The notes beneath the pieces were generated by a model that had not been told where the DNA came from, did not search any database, and was given only the letters and a program-made list of their open reading frames with translations. The translations under genes and the position numbers were made by a program. Positions 21,320-30,740 of a stretch of DNA of 64,000 nucleotides are shown piece after piece; within the stretch, counting starts at the first letter, position 1, and every line of letters starts with the position of its first letter. Origin of the DNA: Stenopsyche tienmushanensis (taxonomy: Eukaryota; Arthropoda; Insecta; Trichoptera; Stenopsychidae); NCBI GenBank assembly GCA_008973525.1, contig WACJ01000045.1, positions 806,001 to 870,000 of the forward strand, in the 5' to 3' direction.

Positions 21320-22225
21320 TGACAAATCCAGTTGCGCTCATGGCGGGTGTCTCTTTTGACACATCCTTGTTACGGCCCTATTATTTTGTTACTAAATGTG
21401 AAGACGCACATGTTTTTTTAAAATTTGTATCAGGTTGTCCCATAAGTTTCTTTCGCAAATTAATACAGATCTAATCATAGTAATGGTTGAAGAAAACCCG
21501 CGATATACTGTTTGCGAAATAGCTAACAAGTTAGAAATTCCACGAAGATCTATCAGATGTGTGGCTTCCTCATGAACTGACTGACTCAAATAAACTTCAT
21601 TGTATTTCAACATGCGATCTTCTTCTCTGACGACATAATAGCCAACCTTTTTTGAAGAGACTTGTCATTGGAGATGAAAGTTGGATACTCTATGAGAATA
21701 TCCAACGTAAACGGTCTCGGACCAAGGGTACAGAAGCTTTAACTGTAGTTAAACCTGGCCTACAACCAAAAAAAGTTTTGTTATACATTTGATGGGACTG
21801 GAAGGGGGTAGTTTATTATGAGCTACTTCAGCAAGGTGAAACGATCAATTCAACAAAATATTGTTTCCAATTAGACAATCTAAAGGATGCAATTGCCAGA
21901 AAACGGTCATAATTAACGAACAGACGAGGCGTTGTTTTTCATCACGATAACGCCAGGCGTCATGTGTCTTTGCTCGTCAGAAATAAATTATTATCATTTG
22001 ACTGGGATGTTTTACCTCATCCTCCATACTCTCCGGATATTGCCCCTTCAGATTAATATGAAAACGAAAGGAACTTATGGGACACCCTAATATTTGTGCG
22101 AATATTGTATGCTATCAAGCGTGTAATGGTTCATTTATTGATATACGAACTTCACTCACGCTGCGCGCTCTTGAATCACTTGCGAATTCCGAACGTTCAT
22201 GTGATACGCCCCAATATAAAAAGAA
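21320..22225 (+). repeat. Family E copy split by mariner Ma1
   Basis: The left part (to 21429) has TTATTTTGTTACTAAATGTG and GAAGACGCACATG. The right part (from 22091) resumes with GCGAATATTGTATGCTATCA, TTCATTTATTGATATACG and TCACGCTGCGCGCTCTTGA, then the tail TTGCGAATTCCGAACGTTC. In unbroken E copies these parts are contiguous, so Ma1 inserted into an existing E. Confidence 0.65.
21430..22090 (+). pseudogene. Ma1 mariner element, 661 bp, internally deleted
   Basis: Terminal repeats are TCAGGTTGTCCCATAAGTTT on the left and TTAGGGTGTCCCATAAGTTC (complement) on the right, with TA on both sides (21428-21429, 22091-22092). The repeat resembles the irritans group of mariners. The plus frame shows VEENPRYTVCEIANKLEIPR (helix-turn-helix), VIGDESW at 21664 (first catalytic Asp), HHDNARRHV at about 21940 (second) and PYSPDIAPSD (third) followed at once by a stop. 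Segments on both sides of the first Asp and the whole C-terminus are missing. About half the normal length; not functional. Confidence 0.92.
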
Positions 22226-23880
22226 ATGAATGACATTGCGTCTGATTCATAAGCTGTACAAACACGAGAAATGTTTATTTTTTGGAGGGATGAAGGAGAT
22301 TTATCTGCGGCGAAAACGAAGGCTTAGGCTCGTTACAGAGTTATGTAAAGGCCGCCGCAAAGCCGCGTCATAAGTTGGACCGACATGGCGTTCATTAGTG
22401 ATGGACGTACACAACATATCATAAATGTAGAATAATAAAAGAGCGTTACCTAGTTCATAATCAGTCTCACTGTCCTCAGCTATGGTCTCCATTGGCCTGC
22501 AAGGACAACCGTTGTGGAAAGGTTGCATAAGGACTCTTCTCGGTGTCGAAAGGCGAGTTTCAACTTAACAGCTAGCTACGATACGCTTTCACTACTTTTC
22601 GCAAATAGCCGTCGCACTTATTAATTTACTAATTGATCCCGTTTAGTGACTTTAATTTGCTACTTATCGACTAATATATATATATTCTTAGTTTAATTCA
22701 GCGTTTTATCCAGATTGCAAATCACCGTATACACTTGGTTAGAATTTAAATCGGGAAGTAATCATCACTTCTGGCACTTTTGTGGGCGTTTAATTATTAA
22801 TTCTTACTATAATTTATTTAATACATCACAGGATTATAACTTCAATTTCAATCCTAGCGCACAGTCTGAACACACTCAAATTCAATTGACACATCGATGC
22901 TTAGCTCTTTTCTATAATTTTAGCACATGGCTTAGAAATTTTCTGCGCAGATCATCTCAGAGTCGCGTTTTTTTTTTAGAGCAGCCGTCGAATGCAACAG
23001 ATGGGATTGTTTCGGGATTTTCTGCGGATCGAAGGCGAATTTGATTATGGCATACCTCAGCCACTACCGGTCAAAAATAGAAGTGGATATGCTGATTTAG
23101 TTGAAGTATCGGTACTTTTGTTAACCATAAGCACGCAACGTGTTCGGATGTTATTTTTGGCACTCGCCCGATGTAAACAATCCTTCGGTTAAGCAGTTTC
23201 ATACGGCGGGCTCTATTGGTAAACAGAAACCGTCAAGTATTTGATCGAAAACTTCATTTGTTCCGGATATCGTGCCAAGTACTTCATCAAACCAATTTAT
23301 CCTCAAATACCTCTTCCTTTCGTCGACCGAATTGTCGGACATGAATACAACCGCTCATTAACAAATATCCATTCATTCAGACCAATTTCTTGGATAAGTA
23401 CTGTGTAGCATATGAAAAGGCTAAGTCAGTAACGAGTTCGCTGCACGCAACACATGTTTACCTTTGTAACCCAAACATCCGCAAATTAATTGCAAATTTG
23501 ATGTGAAAATGAAATGAGAGAAGACTTTTTTAAAAATAAACTTGTTCATTATAAACATAACATCAAAAACAAAAATATGCGGGTGATTCTCAATAAAATG
23601 GGTAAGACTTTGTCCCATGCGTAATTAATATTTATTTCATATGTAACCTTAATATAATCACCTAATATTGCTGTGTTCAACATATTTTATCAATTAATAA
23701 TAATGCTCAAAAACAGTTCTCTGGTGTTTATTAATATATGTTTCAGCATTTTATGAACAATACCCTTGTCTATATTTTAAAAGCGGTCTGAAATTTGTCG
23801 TCAGGTAGTTTTGCACGTGGACCGACATTTTTTTTTTTTTTGGGAGTTAATGGGATCATTTGCTACGTTTCACATATAGA
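22226..23880. other. Unassigned
   Basis: Frames of 109 codons (22715-23044), 75 codons (minus, 22301-22528) and 66 codons (22992-23192) have no motif I know. 22270-22560 and 23020-23400 are somewhat GC-richer than the AT background and have no repeat partner here. Confidence 0.4.
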
Positions 23881-24605
23881 TAGGGAATCCAATCCCGGGA
23901 TCCCGGACAGTTTTAGGTGCTCATGAATCCCGGGACTAGTAAACGTGATCCCGAAAAATTCGGGATTGAAATTTTTATCTAACAGAAATCGTACACCTAA
24001 CCAGCACGACGAAGGCTACTAAATCGAGACATTCTCGCCGAAATCTGGACGCTTGAAAATTGTGGCGTAACTACAAATTAGCGAGCTTAGGCGACGCCTA
24101 GGGGCAGTAACTGTCTAATCTATGTATACATGTATAGAGTATATACATGTTTTTCAAATTGTTATTAATTAATCTTTCCCTACCGGTGATGTATTTACTA
24201 CACCTCGGCTCTAGTAAAGGGAATATCAATATGAAATATAATAGATTCGGGGTTCAGGATTTTTTTATTGATCCGTAATATAATTACGAATCACATCAAA
24301 GTATTATAGTATATATGTATTCATCTGCAGCGACGAAAATAAATATTTGAATTTTTTAATGTTTTATTTATCAGTTTTTGAATTGTATTTTTATTTTTTC
24401 TTATATAAATAAAATTCTTTCGCCTTCAAATTATTTTTTTATATTTAAATAAATAGACTTATTAGTAATTTTTGATCAAATTTATCAATGTAATTTCTTA
24501 AACGATTGAAAATCCCGATCCCGGGATCCCGGGACTGATCCGGGATCATCTTATTCGATCCCGAAATCCCGGGATCGAAATTTTGGCTCGGGATTGGATT
24601 CTCTA
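23881..24605 (+). mobile_element. Family B hAT deletion derivative, complete ends and target duplication
   Basis: TAGGGAATCCAATCCCG at 23881 and its inverse CGGGATTGGATTCTCTA ending at 24605 are the terminal repeats. CATATAGA (23873-23880) and CATATAGG (24606-24613) form an 8-bp target duplication with one mismatch, as expected of hAT elements. Sub-terminal GATCCCGGGATC-type repeats are abundant at both ends. Compared with 2763-3505 it lacks about 265 bp, including the dimerisation domain, joining at GAAAATAAATATTTGAATTT. The 725-bp element has no transposase and must have moved in trans. Confidence 0.85.
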
Positions 24606-24970
24606 CATATAGGTCCTATGTCCTAAGTGTCAGGGTTGTCAAAATATTTTTTTTTTCATCAAAATTTCACTTTTAAATCGTCATAATTTTTCAAGCTGTG
24701 GGCGCAATAGCACGAAATAACTGTTTTTGTATATTGCATTTTTTTATCTTTCTTTATTTTCGTTTCCTCATGACTGAGGGTCGTGACTATAACTATGTAC
24801 GTTTTGTTTCCGAACCACGTCCTTCCAGCCATCCTTGTGTTTCGCCATCTGCAGGGCCATAGTGAGGGATGAGTCGGTCGCCTTCTTAGTTTTTTTTATT
24901 TATTTAAAGAAATCATTTTTTATGCAATTGATTTGAAGAAAATTACTTGATGTCTTTTCTGCCCTATTCC
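24606..24970. other. Unassigned AT-rich stretch
   Basis: Nothing recognised. Confidence 0.5.
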
Positions 24971-25200
24971 GTGACTCATTCGTGAGTCACCAGACCTGAC
25001 ACCACCGGATTTCTTTGCTTGGGAACGTACCCTATTCCATAGTTTTCATGGTTTTCAGACTTGATACCACTAGATTTATTTGTCTAGGGACGTGCAAAAG
25101 AGTTCATTTACACGACAAAGGCGCCCACCAAAGAAATCTCAAAAGTTAAAATAAAAGAGTTGAATAACATGCAGCATATCGTTGAAAAGTGTTTAATCTA
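24971..25200 (+). pseudogene. DDE transposase C-terminal remnant
   Basis: One frame reads PDLTPPDFFAWERTLFHS. A second, after a frameshift, reads GRAKEFIYTTKAPTKEISK and then VKIKELNNMQHIV-EKCLI-stop. The first fits the third-Asp motif SPDLTPLDFFLWG of a mariner-like insect transposase family, and the second fits the following VYxTKxxxxxELKxRI segment. Between them lies a second, partial copy of the motif (CTTGATACCACTAGATTTAT). The same doubled arrangement occurs at 63110-63205. No terminal repeats were found. Confidence 0.6.
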
Positions 25201-25690
25201 GAAAACGTTTTAAAACTAAGCTAAGTTTCAAGCAGTTGTTAGTTTTTCGTTTAGAAAATTTAAAAGTTGCCATATCTCATTCGTTTGCACATTTTTTGTG
25301 ACTTTAAAGCTCAGAATTTTCTTTAAACCAATTATATAAAAAAAAAATATATTTAGATCAAAAATATATTGCAAAATACAAAAAAAAGTTATTTCGTGTT
25401 ATTACAACCCAAGATTAAAAGTATCACGATTTAATGCTGAAATTTTGGGTATTTTTTCAAAATGTTGAAAATATAATCTATTTAAATATATCTATTTCGA
25501 CAACCCTGATATTCAAGACATAGGGCTTATGTGTGAAAAATAGCAAAATGACCCCCTTGGCCCCAAAATTTTTTTGTCGATCCATGTGTAAAACACTCTG
25601 TGTAGTATACAGGGTTGAAGTTTCTGAACTCTAATAAAATGGCAATAATGCTGGAATATGGAATAAAAAATAAAAACTAGAGGAGTTGTG
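25201..25690. other. Unassigned AT-rich stretch
   Basis: Nothing recognised; long A and T runs. Confidence 0.5.
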
Positions 25691-26035
25691 TTAGTCAGAG
25701 TCGTAACTAGGGTATAGAGCGCCCGTGGCAATTATATTATTATAAATGCAATATATTAAATACTATTATCCAATATCCAAAGATAATCCCAAAAATACCC
25801 GACCTAACGTATAGATGGCGGTTACTGTTATAAAAATATACTATGATAGAAAGTGTCCAGACGCTACGCTGCTTCCGTGATAGTACAGATCATAGAAAAC
25901 GCTGTGAAAAGCCCTAAAAGAGAACGGAGTGGCGATAAGGTTTGTATGCTCAATCGGTCCGATTTTCGGACCGCTGATATGACGAATGAGCGGCTCGCGA
26001 TCGGATGCCGTATCTGAACATGACAATAATGAAGA
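25691..26035 (-). pseudogene. Family D LINE, C-terminus and 3' tail
   Basis: The minus-strand frame 26026-25841 includes SDREPLIRHISGPKIGPIEH and then NLIATPFSFRAFHSVFYDLY. The same peptide region is found at 28340, 36190, 41600 and 45060, so it is a conserved product rather than chance. At 28225-28453 it directly follows a LINE-type Cys motif, so I assign it to the end of a LINE ORF2. The 3' tail runs through CGCCATCTATACGTTAGGTC to TTGCCACGGGCGCTCTATAC. Only the last 3' part of the LINE is present, typical of 5' truncation. Confidence 0.65.
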
Positions 26036-26105
26036 AAAGAGGGTTTAGACAACTTAGTATTTTTGTTGATGTTGTGTGATGGTACGACGTGTATAAATTT
26101 AAGTA

Positions 26106-26352
26106 CAGTCAACCCTTCTATAGCGTACACTTCATTTGCGGCGTCCTTTATACAAGCAACAGGTAAAATACACAAGATCAATGTTCACTCGCGCGTAAAT
26201 TCTAGAAATTCTAGAATTCTAGAGATCTAGAAACTATACCCGTATGTTTATAAAAGTTAATAAAAGTTTAATAAAAGTTTTAAGCAGCATCTTAATTTTT
26301 ATCTCACATTCTATAGCGTGGTCCCTATCTCGACGCTATAGAAGGGTTGAAT
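26106..26352. mobile_element. Family P, 247-bp two-ended copy
   Basis: CAGTCAACCCTTCTATAGCG starts right after TA (26104-26105); the right end is CGACGCTATAGAAGGGTTGA. The inner part has CACTTCATTTGCGGCGTCC and GTAAAATACACAAGATCAATG. Positions 26198-26233 hold clustered TTCTAGAA palindromes, not seen in other copies. No coding content. Confidence 0.65.
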
Positions 26353-26448
26353 CTATAATCTAGAATTTTATATAATTTTATGATTATTTTGCTTTGATCA
26401 CATAAAATTTGATTTGATAATTTTCGCTCTAAATCTTAATCTTCTTCT

Positions 26449-26720
26449 TCTTCTAATATATAAAAATTAATTTATGTTTGTTCGTATGTAATGCGCTGCC
26501 ATACCGTTCATCAGATTGTGATAAAATTTCTTCCACTTATTGTTGAAGATTGCGCAAGTAACATAGGCATATTCTAATATATACAATCGATGTTTGTTTG
26601 TTCGTATTTAATGTGCTGCCATACCGTTCATCCTGATTGCAATAAAACTTTGTCAACTTATTGTTTACACTTGCGGGAATAACATAGACATAGTAACATT
26701 TCGTGTGTGTACGAAGTTTG
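26449..26720 (+). repeat. Family H, two Helitron-type 5' ends in tandem (H1)
   Basis: The first starts TCTAATATATAAAAATTAAT, the same start as the Helitron at 52532, with TGCCATACCGTTCATCAGAT. The second begins near 26572 with ATATACAATCGATGTTTGTT and CATACCGTTCATCCTGATTG, AACTTATTGTTTACACTTGC. Both lack a helicase and a 3' end. Confidence 0.6.
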
Positions 26721-28224
26721 TTATGCGAGACGCGGCATTGCAATGCATGCCGGGTAATCACTATTTAAATATTATGACGCTTAAATATCAGAGTAACTTA
26801 TTAAAAAAGTGTATTATTGGATGGTTTACATAAACGGGAAGGGTTTAAGTGTTAGCATGGACTCTCGACTCTTCGTTCAAGTCGTTCATATTTACAGTTT
26901 TAATAACAAATATGATTTAATTTGCAAAAGCTTTTCGATTAAATTCATGCATCAAAATCAAGGGGTGGTCATTCAAATGTGCGATTAAATATTCGATTAG
27001 GGGAGCAAAATGGCGCAGACGGTCTGTAAACAAATCGATATGCTTTTGGCAAATTGTCAAATTATGATGAAAGCATGAATCTATTTTTTAATCAGTGGAT
27101 GTACGATAGTTGGAAGAAAGCACTCGAGAATTTATTTGCTCGTGCCGAAAGAGGAACCGTGAAGTAGATTCATCTTAAAAATATCACTGGTCTAAGACTT
27201 AGATCGGTCGTTAAATCTAGTAGACGATTAGAAGAAACCCAGATGCCTTTCTGGCGATTAAAGAATGATGTTAGTAGCTGATGGTTCGCGTGGGTACGTG
27301 GCAGAAGTTTGTGTGTTTGCCGAGTTTGAAACGTCTGCATTACAACGAGCTTTTATCCAGGCTGAAGATTTCCTCGGGGGAAAGAAGGCAAATTTAAAGA
27401 TAATTAGCGCAAACTCGTGTCTCGTTATGGAGCAGATTGATGTTTGCAACATTAATGCTGCAGCGAGCCATCTCTCCACATAAATACATATTTCAAAGGA
27501 CAACCCTGATTTTAGCCATTGCGGGAGGACGCTGCTTTTCATCCTGGTGCTTTAAAACGGGACCAATTCGGTCGATATCCATATAAAAAAGCAATAAATT
27601 GCAGATTAAGCGCTTGCTAGATCTACTCATGCGGGATGAAACGAGCTGGATATTGAGGAAATGGCACTGCGGAAATGGAATAAACCAGAATATTATAATA
27701 CAGCAATTGAGCATTCTTCCATGCGTCCAGTTTTTCCGCATGCAGCATACATCAGATCATTTTTAAATTGAAGGCATTAGCGGAAAAACCTGATTTTCGA
27801 GCTAGGCGTAGCAGTAACATGCTCTAAATTGGCTATCGATTGAAAACTCTTTGATTGCGTTTGATCTGATAATGCTAAAAAAATGGTATGCAAAGGGCCT
27901 TTGTGCGAATTTACTACCATCCGACCTTTGACATTTAGCTTCCACCATTACAATAATTTGTTTGTACTCCAAAGAGTAAACTCCATTTTGCTAATGCTAT
28001 CCGATCACATAGAGTTAACGTCCGTATCTCGCCATTATTTTGAAAGCAAAATAGTGAGCTGCGCTAAAAGTCGGTTTCATTAGCTGAATTCTATTAATCG
28101 CCAATGCGAATTTAAATGTGAACATCTTTTAAACACATTCGATGGTTTATTTATGGATCGCTTATCAAAAATATGCACTAATTATGATCTGAGGATATTC
28201 TCACTTTTTACAGCCACTCGCTGA
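26721..28224. other. Unassigned, probably unique
   Basis: Overlapping frames of 72-94 codons on both strands at 27258-27741 lack motifs. No repeat partner was seen in the window. Confidence 0.4.
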
Positions 28225-28453
28225 ATCAATTTATTACAGATTCAGGATTTCCCGATTCTCAGAGTGCCCATTCGGAGATGCGTTCATGGACGCAGACATT
28301 TTGTGGACATGTCCGGGCATGAGGTCCGATCGCGAGGCGTTATTTCGTTGCGTCAGCGGTCCAAAATATGGACCGGTTGGACACGGAAACCTTGTGGCCA
28401 CTCCCTCCAACTTACTTAGCTTAGCTAGGGGTCAATACATTTGCTTCAATTGA
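28225..28453 (+). pseudogene. Family D LINE ORF2 C-terminus with Cys motif
   Basis: The plus frame reads SECPFGDAFMDADILWTCPG and continues MRSDREALFRCVSGPKYGPV, then GHGNLVATPSNLL, to a TGA at 28451. The spacing of CP...DADILWTCP with REAL after it fits the Cys-rich end of LINE ORF2 proteins (usual form CxxC...H-hydrophobic-xxCP). It links the SGPKxGPV peptide of family D to a LINE. The His is Asp-Ile here, so the motif is degraded. It is the longest D coding fragment in the window. Confidence 0.7.
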
Positions 28454-28763
28454 ATATGCTTGTTTTCTAATAACTGATGTTATCAGATACACTTTTTATT
28501 ATGGCTTCGAATCGAAAATGAACCGAAAACCGTTATTTTTGTCGATCGAAACATCGATTTGGGTGAGTTTTGTGTTGATGTAAAATGTGAATTTTTAAAA
28601 TCGTATTCATCTAATAATATGTAATGTTACTCCTTGTTCATCATCTTGATTGTCCTAATAAATCAAGACTTCAAATAATTTTATTAACTAACCCAAATTC
28701 TATATTAATTATATTATCTCCCAAATTATGCTAGAAAAATGTTTATAATACATATAAAAACAT
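28454..28763. other. Unassigned AT-rich stretch
   Basis: Nothing recognised. Confidence 0.5.
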
Positions 28764-29309
28764 TTAATCCTTTACTGATACCGTGGGTCAAATTTGACCC
28801 AGGAGTATACAATTTCGGTTCATATTCGTTTAACGCTTATGCTATAATAACGCGCTGATTATCAGTACGGTACAAGCTTTGGCGGGGGGCGGACTATTGA
28901 TATATGTAGCTGACTGGGTCAAATTTGACCCATTATACCAAATACATTTTTTCAGCAATATTTGTTTCTCCAATGGATTTGTGCCTTGTATAGCTTCGAA
29001 TCCAAAAAAACGACTGGACAGGAATAAGTATATTAGAAAAATAGGTCTAAATCTAGTAGTACCATTTATGTTACATCGTAAAACAGAGAATGCAAATTTT
29101 TCTATCGATCTAAAAAAATAATTTGGAGAAAATACATGGACAGCTGGTAAATCAGTTATAACATCAAGAACCAGTTGCATCTTTTATCGTTGTTGCTATT
29201 CTAAATCCTAAAAGGGCCAGATGCAACTTGCGCGATTACGATTTTCTATTGTGGGTCAAAAAAGACCCATGAAGCTTTCAGTGCAGCCAAAAACAGTGAA
29301 TGCGGTTAA
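28764..29309 (+). pseudogene. piggyBac element remnant between TTAA sites
   Basis: TTAA occurs at 28764-28767 and 29306-29309, the target site of piggyBac. The left end continues TCCTTTACTGATACCG. The plus frame 28984-29121 reads KKRLDRNKYIRKIGLNLVVP and FMLHRKTENANF, matching the C-terminal region of piggyBac transposases (R-x-F/Y-x-x-x-L-x-x-x-L-V-x-P). Further on, VVAILNPKRARCN resembles the start of the Cys-rich end domain, without the later cysteines. The palindrome TGGGTCAAATTTGACCCA lies at 28784-28801 and 28915-28932, with a variant at 29260. The 546-bp length against about 2-2.5 kb indicates a large internal deletion. The catalytic DDD region is absent. Confidence 0.72.
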
Positions 29310-29396
29310 ATGTAAATAAATTGTAACTGAATCGAAAACCGCAAAAACCGTTATTTTTCCGGAACTGAACTGTTACAAAGAAGCGGGGCAAAATCC

Positions 29397-29835
29397 CTGG
29401 CGGCTCTCCGCTCCCACGCGCTCGACGGGATGGCTGCGCTAACGCACGGGTCTGTTCTTCTTTCGGATCATGTATAGCCAGACGGATGGATGGGGAAGGA
29501 CGGGCCTCGAATAGAAAGACTCTCTTCTCTATGTAGCTTTTTATTCAGCACGAGAGATCTGGCTGCGAGAAGGACGTCCTCCCGCAGCCAAGGCCAACCG
29601 CCGCCTGTTCTCGACTCCCGCCTCCTGCGCGTCACTACCTAACCAGCAATAGTACACGCGCAAGAAGCAATCGGTCGGTAATTGCAAGTGCAATGTCCTC
29701 GCAGTGCCACAGAAAATGCGCCGTTAAAATAGCACATTACTCCTAAAGAGAGACGGAAGATGTCGCTGTTAGTTTGGCGAATTAAATCTGCTCAGATTAA
29801 CAGCGCTATTGCATGGGGATGTTAAATCGCCCACG
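29397..29835 (-). mobile_element. Family A LTR-like repeat with start of internal region
   Basis: On the minus strand it runs from GCAATAGCGCTGTTAATCTG through GTGCTATTTTAACGGCGC, the GC-rich centre and GTGCTGAATAAAAAGC to GGCTATACA. TGATCCGAAAGAAGAACAG and ACCCGTGCGTTAGCGC follow, as in the 5.9 kb copy. Best evidence that A has an internal side at its AATAAA-proximal end. Confidence 0.6.
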
Positions 29836-30553
29836 CTACTGCAATTCAATACACAATTTCAATAATGTTCTATATACATCTAAATGGATGTATTGTGTAA
29901 TATATATTAAAATAGGCTTGCTTTTGGGACGTATAGATACACACAGTAGAAGCGGTGCGGCGCATGCGCGTAACATTTACAGACGGATACAGACACACTA
30001 CATACGATTCTCTTTGCGACGCGCACGCGTTCAACTGTCGCTTGGAGTTTCATTTTTCGTGACGTTCGAGCCAATTTGCTCCTATTTAGTAATCTGTCGA
30101 TTACTTCGACGATTCTTATTATACAGTAGCTGCGCATTTGAACGCGGCAATTAATTTGCGAAAAGTAACAAGAAATGCAATGTAAATTTATATGAGCGCA
30201 AGTGCAGCGATAAAGTTCGGAACTTTTCGTTGATTCGATCCTTTTAAATTGGAATTTCCTCCATTATGCACGGATGGAAATTTTCCAGGAGCAAAATATC
30301 GCACACTTTACGAAGTTTTTTAATACAGACAAAGCCAATTTGATCGCATTACATTTAAAGACGTGCAGAGATTCCGAATGTCGCTAATTACAAACTCGCT
30401 CCGTATGTAGGCTTTGCCGAATTAAGTGTTACTGTGGATATCATACTCATTGTAGCAGAGTATTTTGGTTGGATTCAAATTATCGACCTCTCACAGTCGG
30501 AATATTTGTTTTGGTTGCTGAGCTTTAAAGCTTTTTATTTCTAGTTATATCTT
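29836..30553. other. Unassigned, CpG-richer unique sequence
   Basis: 29950-30160 has many CpG (GCGCATGCGCG, GCGACGCGCACGCG). The 113-codon frame at 29813-30154 begins inside A and has no motif. A regulatory block is possible but not shown. Confidence 0.35.
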
Positions 30554-30740
30554 CTTCTATATATATATATATATGTGTGTAAAAATGAATGTCAATTGTT
30601 TGTTTGTTTCGTATACGCTTCTATACCATTCATCCGATTGCGATGAAACTTTCATAATTTATTGAGTGCGTATTCATAAAGGTTTTCAAATCAGTGCAAG
30701 TATTATTTGTGTACGAAATTTGTTTTGCGGGACTATGTGT
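30554..30740 (+). repeat. Family H, Helitron-type 5' end (H2)
   Basis: A short TA run, then TGTAAAAATGAATGTC, TCTATACCATTCATCCGATTG, TGATGAAACTTTC and TATTATTTGTGTACG as in 45510-45700. No helicase. Confidence 0.55.

Noticed and set aside
30558..30576. TA microsatellite
   Set aside because: Short dinucleotide run at the start of an H repeat. No further meaning.
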